Shown in pieces: positions 52,039 to 59,646 of a stretch of DNA of 64,000 bases. Position 1 is the stretch's first letter, and every line of letters begins with the position of its first letter. Source of the DNA: Halobaculum gomorrense (lineage in GTDB: Archaea > Halobacteriota > Halobacteria > Halobacteriales > Haloferacaceae); contig NZ_FQWV01000001.1 of NCBI RefSeq assembly GCF_900129775.1, forward strand, positions 124,001 to 188,000, in the 5' to 3' direction. Below the pieces are notes generated by a model, which was given only the letters and a program-made list of their open reading frames with translations, had not been told where the DNA came from and ran no database searches. Position numbers and translations under genes: made by a program.

Positions 52039-53013
52039 CTACCCTTCGGGCTCGGTCTCGGCGTCGCGGATGGTCGGCACCTCGACGCGGTCGAGTACCG
52101 CCCGGAGCACGTCCGCCTTCGCCACGTCGTCCACCTTGGCGTCCGGCGTGAGCACGAGCCGGTGGGCGAGCACCGGCGTCGCCACGCGCTTCACGTCGTC
52201 GGGGGTGACGTACGCGCGGCCCGCGAGCGTCGCCGCCGCCCGGGCCGCCTCGAAGAGACGCTGGGTGCCACGCGGCGACACACCGACATCGACCCGGCGG
52301 TCCTGCCTGGTGGCACGCGTTACGGCGGCCATGTACTCGAGCAGGTCGTCGTGGACGCGGACGGACTCGGGGGCTTCGCGGGCGCCCATCACGCGCTCCT
52401 CGTCGAGCACCGCCTCGACGCTGGGGTCCTGTTCGACGCGGCCCGCGCGCCGGCGCAGGAGTTCGACCTCGCCGCCGAGATCGGGGTATCCCATGGAGGT
52501 CTTCACGGCGAAGCGGTCGAGTTGCGCCTCGGGGAGGGGGAAGTTGCCGGCCTGCTCGACGGGATTTTGGGTCGCGATGAGAAAGAACGGCTCCGGGAGT
52601 TCGTAGGTCGTCCCGTCGACGGTCACCTGTTCCTCCTCCATCGCCTCCAGCAGCGCCGCCTGCGTCTTCGGCGGCGCGCGGTTGATCTCGTCGGCGAGGA
52701 CGACGTTCGCGAAGATCGGTCCCCCCGAGAACTCGAACTCGCCGGTGCCCTCGTCGTAGACGGTGGTGCCCGTCACGTCCGAGGGGAGCAGGTCGGGGGT
52801 GAACTGCACGCGGGAGAACGACAGGCCGAGCGCCGTCGCCATCGACCGCGCGGTGAGCGTCTTGCCCGTGCCGGGTACGTCCTCGATGAGCACGTGGCCC
52901 CGGGACAGCAGGGCGATGAGGATCTCCTCAAAGAAGGCGTTCTCGGCGACGATGGCGGCGCGGATGGTGTCGAGCACGTCCGTGCAGGCCGCGCTCGCGT
53001 CGGGAACGTCCAT
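52039..53013 (-). CDS. MoxR family AAA+ ATPase
   Basis: 324 aa. Walker A is EDVPGTGKT (about 42), Walker B NVVLADEINRAPPKTQAALLEAMEE, sensor 1 FFLIATQNPVEQAGNFPLPEAQLDRF (in parts), sensor 2 region VGVSPRGTQRLFEAARA and a lid domain with TPDDVKRVATPVLAHRLVLTPDA. MoxR proteins act as chaperones for vWA-type partners, here the DUF58 protein. It is convergent with the partner operon rather than in it, so expression is separately controlled. Confidence 0.93.
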   Translation of the reverse strand: MDVPDASAACTDVLDTIRAAIVAENAFFEEILIALLSRGHVLIEDVPGTGKTLTARSMATALGLSFSRVQFTPDLLPSDVTGTTVYDEGTGEFEFSGGPIFANVVLADEINRAPPKTQAALLEAMEEEQVTVDGTTYELPEPFFLIATQNPVEQAGNFPLPEAQLDRFAVKTSMGYPDLGGEVELLRRRAGRVEQDPSVEAVLDEERVMGAREAPESVRVHDDLLEYMAAVTRATRQDRRVDVGVSPRGTQRLFEAARAAATLAGRAYVTPDDVKRVATPVLAHRLVLTPDAKVDDVAKADVLRAVLDRVEVPTIRDAETEPEG

Positions 53014-53121
53014 GGGGTCTGGGGGCGTTCGACCGGCAAGAAGCCTCGGCTTCGGGGGACAGTGACATACGGTCGATCGAACCGAAACGGTTTACAGGCT
53101 GACCGTCCGATTTGAAGGCGA

Positions 53122-53206
53122 GCCGAGGTAGCCTAGCCTGGCCAAGGCGGCAGATTCGAAATCTGCTGTCCATTCGGACTCGGGAGTTCAAATCTCCCCC
53201 TCGGCG
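53122..53206 (+). tRNA. tRNA-Ser (CGA)
   Basis: 85 bases. The acceptor stem GCCGAGG/CCTCGGC is perfect, with discriminator G at 53206. The anticodon stem GCAGA/TCTGC encloses loop TTCGAAA, anticodon CGA at 53157-53159 (codon UCG). A long variable arm (TGTCCATTCGGACTCG region) marks a class II serine tRNA. The T-loop is GTTCAAATC. CCA is not encoded. No intron is visible. Its 3' end is repeated three times downstream. Confidence 0.93.
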
Positions 53207-53620
53207 CTTCTGGCGGCACACCGAGACGAACGGTGAGCGGAGCGAATCGTGAGGAGCCGTGCCGCCGAACGACTTCCGGGGAGATTTGAGCAGAGAGTGA
53301 AGCGAGCGAACGCGAGCGGAACGATCGTGTTCAAATCTCCCCCTCGGCGTTCTCCGGCGACACCACACCGCGAGCACCCCGTGTGCTCGAAACCGTGTCG
53401 CCGGTGTCGGCTGTGCGGGACGATTTGAACACGGAAGTCGCAGCGTCGAGCGAAGCGAGGCGACCGTCTTCAGGAGTTCAAACTCCTCCTCGGCGCTTTT
53501 CGCGCGAACCACACCGCGAGAGCCCTTCGTGGCTCTCACCCCCGGGAGCGCGAAACAACTTCCGGAGAGATCTGAGCGGGGGTGTGGCGCGATCGAGTTC
53601 AACCCTTCCCGGCGATTCTC
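53207..53620 (+). repeat. tandem array of degenerate tRNA-Ser 3' ends with inverted repeats
   Basis: The tRNA T-arm/acceptor 3' end (from GTTCAAATCTCC to CTCGGCG, 53186-53206) recurs at 53329-53349 (21 of 21 bases), 53476-53495 (a few changes) and 53597-53614 (more changes), at steps of 143, 147 and 121 bases. Between copies are paired arms: GGCGGCAC/GTGCCGCC (53212-53219 with 53259-53266), CCGGCGACAC/GTGTCGCCGG (53354-53363 with 53395-53404) and TTTCGCGC/GCGCGAAA (53498-53505 with 53548-53555). In addition GGGGAGATTTGA (53278-53289) is the reverse complement of 53331-53342. No coding sequence is supported. Confidence 0.8.
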
Positions 53621-54050
53621 GGCCCGTAGGGGCTGTGAAGCTAGCGTTTATAGTGGACCACGGCACCCCGATCCGCGAGCCTCGATCCACGCGATAAACA
53701 ACAGACCGCGATATTGAATCGGATATCTGAAGACACCCCAGAGTTTCGGAGTTTGGATTTTGATGCGTGCCTTATTTTCACGTGGTCTGTGGATGGATCG
53801 TCTTTCGTCCGGCGATTAGGCTGCAGTCGCGGAGTATGTCGCTCAGAAAAGTTTTCTGAGTGATAAAATTACGGAACCGCAAGACAGCTCCTGTTTCACA
53901 GGTCCTTCATATGAACAGAAGGCACACATCAAAGCCATCCTCCGAGGTTGTGGGATCGGCCGCGTCGCGTTCGACGCGTGCCGGTGGCACCGCCGAGCGA
54001 CGGCCGCTCCCGAACGCCCGAACGAATCGGGGAGGCGCCGGCGGCGCGAG
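53621..54050. other. AT-enriched gene-free region with a 19-bp palindrome
   Basis: The base composition drops well below that of the neighbours between about 53640 and 53930. A perfect palindrome CTCAGAAAAGTTTTCTGAG lies at 53842-53860, followed directly by TGATAAAATTA, a TATA-like element. Reading frames here have no coding character. It looks like foreign or remnant DNA next to an integration-prone tRNA gene. Confidence 0.5.
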
Positions 54051-54524
54051 TCAGGCGTCCTCGACGGCCGCCAGCAGCGCCTCGTAGTCGGGTTCGTTCG
54101 TGGGGTCGTCCGCCTCCCAGGCGTACGTGACGACGCCGTCGTCGTCCAGAACGTACACCGCGCGGTTGGCGATGCCGTGCAGTCCGAGCTCGGGGATGTC
54201 GATCGAGAGGCCGTACGCCTCGATCCCCTTGCCCGCCATGTCGCTGACGAGGTCGAACTCGAGGTCGTACTCGTCGGCGAACGCGCCCAGCGAGAACGCC
54301 GAGTCGGCGCTCACGCCGAACAGCGTCGCGCCCGCGGCCGTGAACTCGTCGTGGTGCTGTTGCAGGGCCACCATCTCGTTGGAGCACGGCGGCGTGAACG
54401 CGCCGGGGAAGAACGCGAGCACGACCGGCCCGTCGCCGAGGTGATCGCCGAGGTCGAACGACTCGTGGTCGCTGCCCTTGTACGTCGCGGTGAACGTCGG
54501 TGCTGCGTCGCCTTCGGCTATCAT
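54051..54524 (-). CDS. peroxiredoxin (AhpC/TSA family)
   Basis: 157 aa from ATG 54524. The peroxidatic Cys lies in FFPGAFTPPCSNEM, with the usual Pro/Thr frame (FxPxxFTxxC shifted), and RAVYVLDDDGVVTYAWEADDP carries the C-terminal Arg. No clear resolving Cys is seen, so it is probably a 1-Cys or AhpE-like enzyme. It reduces peroxides with a thiol donor. Cytoplasmic, no signal. The frame extends upstream to 54575, but homology starts at MIAEGDAAPTF. Confidence 0.9.
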   Translation of the reverse strand: MIAEGDAAPTFTATYKGSDHESFDLGDHLGDGPVVLAFFPGAFTPPCSNEMVALQQHHDEFTAAGATLFGVSADSAFSLGAFADEYDLEFDLVSDMAGKGIEAYGLSIDIPELGLHGIANRAVYVLDDDGVVTYAWEADDPTNEPDYEALLAAVEDA

Positions 54525-54596
54525 AACGACTGGTCCTACCGCCGCGTGACCCCTAAATCCTCCTCGGTTGTGCACCGGGCGCCGCCGGCGGGCGCG

Positions 54597-54926
54597 TCAC
54601 GTTCCGCCGTCGGTGTACGTCGACAGCGTTCCTGGGTCGCCGTCGTCACCGCCGCGGAGTCGGCGACGGCGCTTGTCGTAGGCCCCCTCGAGATCGAGCA
54701 GTTGACGCTGGCGGGAGACGAGGTACGCGTCGACCTCGCTCCTGTCTGCGGGGTGGGCTGCGTGGATCCAGACGGGCCGGTCGGCGCCCGTGGAGAGTCC
54801 CTCCGCCCACGCCTCCGCGGCGCCGCGGTCGTCGAACTCCCGACGCGTACCCTCGTGAAGCACGGCGTGGCCGACCGCCGCGTTCGCCTTGCGCGCGGAC
54901 GGCTTCACCTCGACGAGGTAGCTCAC
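54597..54926 (-). CDS. small hypothetical protein
   Basis: 109 aa from GTG 54926, chosen since a TATTTATC element (54949-54956) is centred 27 bases upstream; the frame is open to 54995. It begins SYLVEVKPSARKANAAVGHA and contains a helix ending in a basic cluster (LEGAYDKRRRRLRGG). No family is recognised. The mixed alpha-beta N-terminal half (about 1-65) could be a small binding domain. Confidence 0.65.
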   Translation of the reverse strand: MSYLVEVKPSARKANAAVGHAVLHEGTRREFDDRGAAEAWAEGLSTGADRPVWIHAAHPADRSEVDAYLVSRQRQLLDLEGAYDKRRRRLRGGDDGDPGTLSTYTDGGT

Positions 54927-55046
54927 GCCCGCCGATACGGCGGCATCCGATAAATACGTCCGGAGATCTGACGGCGTCGCCGCGGGCCGCGCCACCGACT
55001 GCTGGCGTCGCGGGGCGCTGCCCGGCGAGTCGCGGCCGCCTCCCCC

Positions 55047-55385
55047 CTACAGCAAGTGCGAGAAGTTCCACAGCCCGATCAGGACGAACCACGCCGCACA
55101 GCCCAGGTACACCGCCGCCCGGAGACCGGGCACGTACCACTCCGGCGTGTCGCCGCCGGCGAGGCGGTCGATGAGCACGCCTGACTCCGCGAGCAGGCCG
55201 ACGACGACCATCGTGACGGCGGTGAGCAGCGCCATCCCTCCGACGGGACCGAGCCACGCCATCAGCGCCCGCGAGAGCGGCACGGACTCGCGCACGGAGT
55301 CGGAGAGGCGGAGCACGACCACCGTCGAGACGGCGTCGAGGCCCTTCCCGACGAGCAGCGCGCCCGCGAGCGTGGCTCGGCGCAT
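55047..55385 (-). CDS. small membrane protein, DUF5658-like
   Basis: 112 aa from ATG 55385, with an ATTATCC element centred 28 bases upstream. Three hydrophobic helices are visible (about 4-25, 45-66 and 88-108). The N-terminus LVGKGLDAVSTVVVLRLSDSVRESVPLSRALMA (in parts) recalls the 'D-x-x-ST' pattern of the DUF5658 membrane family, which is a tentative placement. Function unknown. Confidence 0.65.
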   Translation of the reverse strand: MRRATLAGALLVGKGLDAVSTVVVLRLSDSVRESVPLSRALMAWLGPVGGMALLTAVTMVVVGLLAESGVLIDRLAGGDTPEWYVPGLRAAVYLGCAAWFVLIGLWNFSHLL

Positions 55386-55444
55386 GGTCCGCGCTTGGGC
55401 GCGATTCGGGATAATGGTACTCGCTCCGGCCGCGCGGGCGCCGG

Positions 55445-55825
55445 CTACTCGACGATTTCCACGCTGTCTCCGGGTTCTACGTCCTCGGCGGCGCCAGCCG
55501 GGAGCTCGATGACCGTGTCGGCGGTCCCCCAGCCGAGCCCGATCCACGGTCGAAGCCGCTTCACCTTCGTCACCTCGCCGTCGACGAGCCAGACAGCGTC
55601 GATCGCGAACGGGACGAACAGCATGTGGAGGCTCCGTGAGTCCGCCTCTTCGAACCGGAACATGAGCGCGTACTCCTCGGGAACCGACCGCCGGAACATC
55701 AGCCCCCGCGCCTGCGACCCGAACGAGTCGGCTACGTCGACTTGGGTCGCGAGCACGCGCTCTCGCGGCGCCGACGGCTCGTCGTCCTCGGGGTCGATCG
55801 CCGCGGACCGGTGAATCACTCGCAC
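55445..55825 (-). CDS. DUF192 family protein
   Basis: 126 aa from GTG 55825, placed 27 bases after a TTCATAG element (about 55850-55856). DUF192 motifs: SQARGLMFRRSVPEEYALMFRFEE, LHMLFVPFAIDAVWLVDGEVTKVKRLRPW (in parts), VIELPAGAAEDVEPGDSVEI. The fold is a small beta barrel. Many haloarchaeal members are membrane-anchored; here no helix is predicted at this start. The frame continues upstream, but the added sequence is not family-like. Function unknown. Confidence 0.85.
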   Translation of the reverse strand: MRVIHRSAAIDPEDDEPSAPRERVLATQVDVADSFGSQARGLMFRRSVPEEYALMFRFEEADSRSLHMLFVPFAIDAVWLVDGEVTKVKRLRPWIGLGWGTADTVIELPAGAAEDVEPGDSVEIVE

Positions 55826-56048
55826 GGGGCGTGTTCGACGGGCCGCCGCTATGAACGTATCCGTTCCACCGATACTGTTCGCGACGGCCGGTCGGTCGAC
55901 CTCGGACCGAGGTCCGCCTCGCGGCGAGCTGACAGTTGATCGAGACGGCTCCGGAGAACGCGGTCGATTCTGCACAAATAACGGAATTCTGGAAAAACCG
56001 AATGCAGGCGGTACGAATCGGAATAATATCGGGACAGTCACCACGTCG

Positions 56049-56057
56049 CTTATTATC
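56049..56057 (+). promoter_or_regulatory. TATA box CTTATTATC for the zinc-ribbon gene
   Basis: Centred 28 bases before ATG 56081, supporting expression of the 47-codon gene as a leaderless message. Confidence 0.6.
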
Positions 56058-56080
56058 GTGCGTATCGTTAACACGCGCTG

Positions 56081-56224
56081 ATGCGTCCAGACCCCTACCA
56101 CACCGGAACGGTGCGCATCTTCGAGTGCCGCGAGTGCTCGGCGCGAACCGAGGCGGAGCACAGTCCAGGAACCTGTCCCGAGTGCGGCGGCGACCTGCAG
56201 GACATCAGCGTCCCGCGGGAGTGA
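56081..56224 (+). CDS. rubrerythrin-like zinc-ribbon small protein
   Basis: 47 aa. FECRECSARTEAEHSPGTCPECGGDLQ shows two CxxC knuckles 15 residues apart, which would bind one zinc or iron as in rubredoxin and the rubrerythrin tail. The ending DISVPRE is typical of a haloarchaeal micro-protein family (DUF7129 from memory). Cytoplasmic; function unknown, possibly redox or RNA binding like other haloarchaeal zinc micro-proteins. It has its own TATA box. Confidence 0.8.
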   Translation: MRPDPYHTGTVRIFECRECSARTEAEHSPGTCPECGGDLQDISVPRE

Positions 56225-56258
56225 GCGATTTTTCACCGAGGCCGACGCGGGTACCGCC

Positions 56259-56864
56259 ATGGAGCGGACGCCAGACGGAACGCCGGTCGGCGTCGACGAC
56301 CCCTACGAGTTCGCCGGCCGTTGCGACTACCTGACCGGCGACGGCCGGTGTCGGTTCGCGCTCGAACGTGCGGGCGACGACCCCGCGTTCGCGGCCGAGC
56401 GTCGCCGCGCCGACTACGCCTGCGTCGCGGCCGACGAGGACGTCGACTGGCGCGACTGCCCACACTACCGGTCGACGACCGATGCGAAGGAGTGCGCGCG
56501 CTGCGGGCTGGAGGAGGTCCGGATCGCCCACGACGAGCGCCGGCCGCTCGTGGAGGAACACCATCTCTCGTACGGCGACGGCGTCGACGCTCGGGACCGC
56601 ACGAGTGGATCGCAGGACGGCAACGCGAATCGGAGCAATACCGGAGACCAACTCGGCAGCGGGGATGGGAGCGATGGCCCGTCCCACGAGATCACGATCG
56701 GGCTGTGCCGGTGGTGCCACGCGAAGGTGCACACGTCGTTCGCCCGCGTCAACGACGATGCGAGCCCCGACCCGGAGGCGATCGCCGAGCGCGAGAGCCG
56801 CCGCGGCGACGAACTCGGCGAGCTGGGGTTCTCGCCCGCGAGCGAGCGCTATGACGATGAGTGA
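56259..56864 (+). CDS. Cys/His-rich protein with HNH-like zinc motif
   Basis: 201 aa. The N-terminal part has CDYLTGDGRCRF, YACVAADEDVDWRDCPHY; the C-terminal half has CARCGLEEVR, VEEHHLSYG, and IGLCRWCHAKVHTSF. The sequence CxxC, HH, CxxCHxxxH is the layout of HNH nucleases. A disordered Gly/Asp/Asn insert (about 110-145) splits the motif. Whether it cuts DNA or is a structural zinc protein cannot be told. It lies between the micro-protein and the guanine nucleotide synthesis gene. Confidence 0.7.
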   Translation: MERTPDGTPVGVDDPYEFAGRCDYLTGDGRCRFALERAGDDPAFAAERRRADYACVAADEDVDWRDCPHYRSTTDAKECARCGLEEVRIAHDERRPLVEEHHLSYGDGVDARDRTSGSQDGNANRSNTGDQLGSGDGSDGPSHEITIGLCRWCHAKVHTSFARVNDDASPDPEAIAERESRRGDELGELGFSPASERYDDE

Positions 56865-56933
56865 GATGGGCACGTCCGTGCATCTCCCGGCGCGAAGCGG
56901 GTCGTTTTTCACCACGTCCGCGCAACTATCTGT

Positions 56934-57488
56934 ATGAGCGAGCCGCGCATCGTGGTCATCGACAACCACGGACAGTTCACACACTTGGAGGGCCGGGCGC
57001 TGCGCGACGTGGGCGTCGACTCCGAGATCCTCGACAACGACACCGACCCCGCCAACATCAACGCCGACGGGATCGTCCTCTCGGGCGGCCCGAGCATGGA
57101 CCGCGTCGGCCGCTGTGCCGACTACCTCGAACTGGGCGTGCCGGTGTTGGGCATCTGCCTGGGCCTCCAGTTCATCGCCGACGAGCTTGGCGGTCGTGTC
57201 GAGTCGGGCGACTACGGCGGGTACGCCGACGTGGACGTGCGGATCCTCGACGACGACGACCCGCTCGTCGGGTCGCTCGCGCCCGAGACGCGCACGTGGG
57301 CGAGCCACGCCGACGAGGTCGTCGAGGCACCCGACGGCTTCACGGTCACCGCCGACAGCGATGTCTGCGGTGTCGAGGCGATGAGCGACACCGACCGCGA
57401 CCTCTACGGCGTCCAGTGGCACCCGGAGGTGAGCCACACCGAGCGCGGGCAGGCGGTCTTCCAGAACTTCGCCGCGGTCTGCGAGTAG
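56934..57488 (+). CDS. guaAA: GMP synthase glutamine amidotransferase subunit A
   Basis: 184 aa class I amidotransferase. IVVIDNHGQFTHL opens the protein; the catalytic Cys is in GVPVLGICLGLQFIADELGG (about residue 78), and the His-Glu pair in YGVQWHPEVSHTERG. The length fits the separate archaeal subunit; the ATP pyrophosphatase subunit is encoded elsewhere. It supplies ammonia for conversion of XMP to GMP. No adjacent purine gene is seen. ATG 56934 is the natural start. Confidence 0.93.
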   Translation: MSEPRIVVIDNHGQFTHLEGRALRDVGVDSEILDNDTDPANINADGIVLSGGPSMDRVGRCADYLELGVPVLGICLGLQFIADELGGRVESGDYGGYADVDVRILDDDDPLVGSLAPETRTWASHADEVVEAPDGFTVTADSDVCGVEAMSDTDRDLYGVQWHPEVSHTERGQAVFQNFAAVCE

Positions 57489-57640
57489 TCACGTCCGCTC
57501 CGGTTCGTCGTTCCGTACCGTGGTTTCGTTCGCGATCGGCGGTGGCGTCGGTCCCCGACGCGGTCACCCGTGGACGAGCCCCCGCGCGGCGAGGTCGTCC
57601 TCTTTTTAACCACGGGCCGCGTTCGCCACCGCCAACGCGC

Positions 57641-59572
57641 ATGACTGCGACCCAGAGCAACCTCGCCGGCCTCTCGCGGTTCATCTTCCGCGCGCCGTCG
57701 TGGTACACGTCGGTCGCGTTCGCCCTCCTGCTTGCCGCTGTCGCGGGCGTCGGCGCCTTCGAGCACCCCGAGACGTCGGTCGTGTGGCGCGGCGTGCTGT
57801 TCGTCGGCCGCGACGCCTGGGAGGGCGTGTTCTTCATCGGCATTCCGACTGTCGTCGCCGGACTCGCCACCGCGTGGGTCGACCGCCTCGTCGGCGGGCG
57901 GCTCACCCCGAACCGCTCGTCGCTGCTCGCGCTGGTGTGTGAAGTCGTCATCGTCGCGTTCCTCGCGACGGGGGCGCTGCTGGCGTATCTGACGCCGCTG
58001 GCACAGCGGTTCGTCTTCGACGTGCTCGTCGTCGCGCTGGCGTCGGTGTTCGCCATGCGGCTGCTGGTTATTATGGCAGTCTCGCGCTCCTCGCTGCCCG
58101 TGGCTGCGGTTCCCGCGAGCATCCAGACCGCCGTCGCCGCGGTGCTGTTGTTCGTGTACAGCGGGACGCTCCGCGTGCTCGAAGTCGGGGGACCGTTCCT
58201 TGACACGTTCCTCATGCCGTACCTCTCCCGACCAGAGGAGGCACCGTCTGAACTGTCGGCGATCAGCCCGGACCACTTCGTCGTTCTCGGACTCATCTGC
58301 GGGCTGTATGCGGTCGCGGTGTGGACGTTCCTCTACGTCGTGGATCGGCCGTGGCGCAACACGCTGGGCGTCTCCGTCCTCGACTTCCTCCGCGGCTTCA
58401 TCGGCCACATCGCCGAGGGGACGCGCGAGTTGGAGGACTTCTTCGAGCAGCTGGGCGAGGAGGCGGTCGTTCCCGTGACGGTGCTGTCGATCCGAACAGA
58501 AGACGGCGACGAGAAAGCCCGGTGGGTGCTCCCGATGATTCACCCCGGCCCGATGGGCGAGATCGGCGGCGGGAACCTCCCGGTCCGGATCGCCGAGTCC
58601 ACCGACGGGCTCGCGTTCCCGCCGCACGCGACCGCCGGCCACGACTTCAACCTCGTCACAGAGCGCGAGGTCGACACCGTCGTCGCGGCGGTCGACCGCG
58701 CCCACAGCCGACTCACCTACTCGCCGACGGCAACCGAGAGCGTCCGCACGACCGCCGGCGAGGCGTCGGTGCTCGGGCAGGCGTTCGACGACGACGCGCT
58801 GCTCGTTTCGACGTTCGCCCCCGAGTTCGCGGACGACGTGGAGTACGCCGTCGGGCTCTCGACGGCCGCCGAGGCGCGCACCGCGGGACTGGACGACGTG
58901 CTGCTCGTCGACGCGCACAACTCCAACAACGGCCTTGACGGTCCGGACCTGGGCCACGTGACGCCCGGGTCGACCCGGTCGTTCGATATGATGCAGGCCG
59001 CGCGCCGGGCCGGCGAGCGGCTCGCGGTCGCCCCCAGGGGCGACCTCTCGGTCGGCGTGGCGTGGGAGCGGACCGACTGGACCCCGGAAGAAGGGATCGG
59101 CCCGCTCGGCATCCGAACGATGGTGGCCGAGGTCTCCGCGGGCGATGACGCGGACTCCCAGACGACCGCGTACGTGCTCGTTGACGGCAACAACATGGAA
59201 CCGGGGCTGCGCGGGCACCTCGTCGACGCCGTCGTCGACGCCGTCGACACCGACGAGGCGGAGGTGATGACGACCGACACGCACATCGTCAACACGGTGG
59301 AAGCGGACAACCAGGTCGGCGCGGTCGTCGATCGGGATGCCCTCACCGACGTGGTGGTCGACGTGGCGCGGGAGGCGGTCGCGGACACCGAACCGGTTGA
59401 GACCGGGATGGCCACCGAGCACGCCGAGGTAACGGTGTTCGGCAACGACCGCACTGAGTCGCTCGCGAGCCACGCCAACGCCGCCGTCTCGATGGGCGGC
59501 GCGCTCGCGGCGGCGGTCATCCTCGCGTCGCTGGCGATCTCGGTGGTACTGTTCTTCGTTACCGGCGCCTGA
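57641..59572 (+). CDS. DUF2070 family membrane protein
   Basis: 643 aa. Seven or so N-terminal helices (about 22-45, 60-85, 95-118, 125-145, 155-172, 200-225) precede a large soluble domain (about 250-610) with PMIHPGPMGEIGGGNLPVRIAE, HATAGHDFNLVTERE, LVDAHNSNNG, TTDTHIVNTV and VFGNDRTESL, and a last helix (about 618-640). The conserved His and Asp residues suggest a metal site (the region resembles archaeal DUF2070 wording). A TTTTTAA stretch at 57603-57609 may be its promoter. Function unknown. Confidence 0.9.
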   Translation: MTATQSNLAGLSRFIFRAPSWYTSVAFALLLAAVAGVGAFEHPETSVVWRGVLFVGRDAWEGVFFIGIPTVVAGLATAWVDRLVGGRLTPNRSSLLALVCEVVIVAFLATGALLAYLTPLAQRFVFDVLVVALASVFAMRLLVIMAVSRSSLPVAAVPASIQTAVAAVLLFVYSGTLRVLEVGGPFLDTFLMPYLSRPEEAPSELSAISPDHFVVLGLICGLYAVAVWTFLYVVDRPWRNTLGVSVLDFLRGFIGHIAEGTRELEDFFEQLGEEAVVPVTVLSIRTEDGDEKARWVLPMIHPGPMGEIGGGNLPVRIAESTDGLAFPPHATAGHDFNLVTEREVDTVVAAVDRAHSRLTYSPTATESVRTTAGEASVLGQAFDDDALLVSTFAPEFADDVEYAVGLSTAAEARTAGLDDVLLVDAHNSNNGLDGPDLGHVTPGSTRSFDMMQAARRAGERLAVAPRGDLSVGVAWERTDWTPEEGIGPLGIRTMVAEVSAGDDADSQTTAYVLVDGNNMEPGLRGHLVDAVVDAVDTDEAEVMTTDTHIVNTVEADNQVGAVVDRDALTDVVVDVAREAVADTEPVETGMATEHAEVTVFGNDRTESLASHANAAVSMGGALAAAVILASLAISVVLFFVTGA

Positions 59573-59646
59573 CGTTTTCAGTTCGAACGTCGAAGGGAGG
59601 TCGCGCTCGGCGCTGTGCTACCGGTCGGCCGCGTCGGGAGCCAGAC

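Noticed and set aside
53207-53620. Possible CRISPR array or further tRNA genes
   Set aside because: Repeats are tRNA 3' ends at about 120-147 base steps with structured spacers; no second anticodon arm or complete cloverleaf, and no cas genes.
53860-54087. 75-codon plus-strand frame beginning near the 53842-53860 palindrome
   Set aside because: Its second half overlaps the peroxiredoxin gene region and its composition is Ser/Arg/Ala-rich noise; no homology-like segment.
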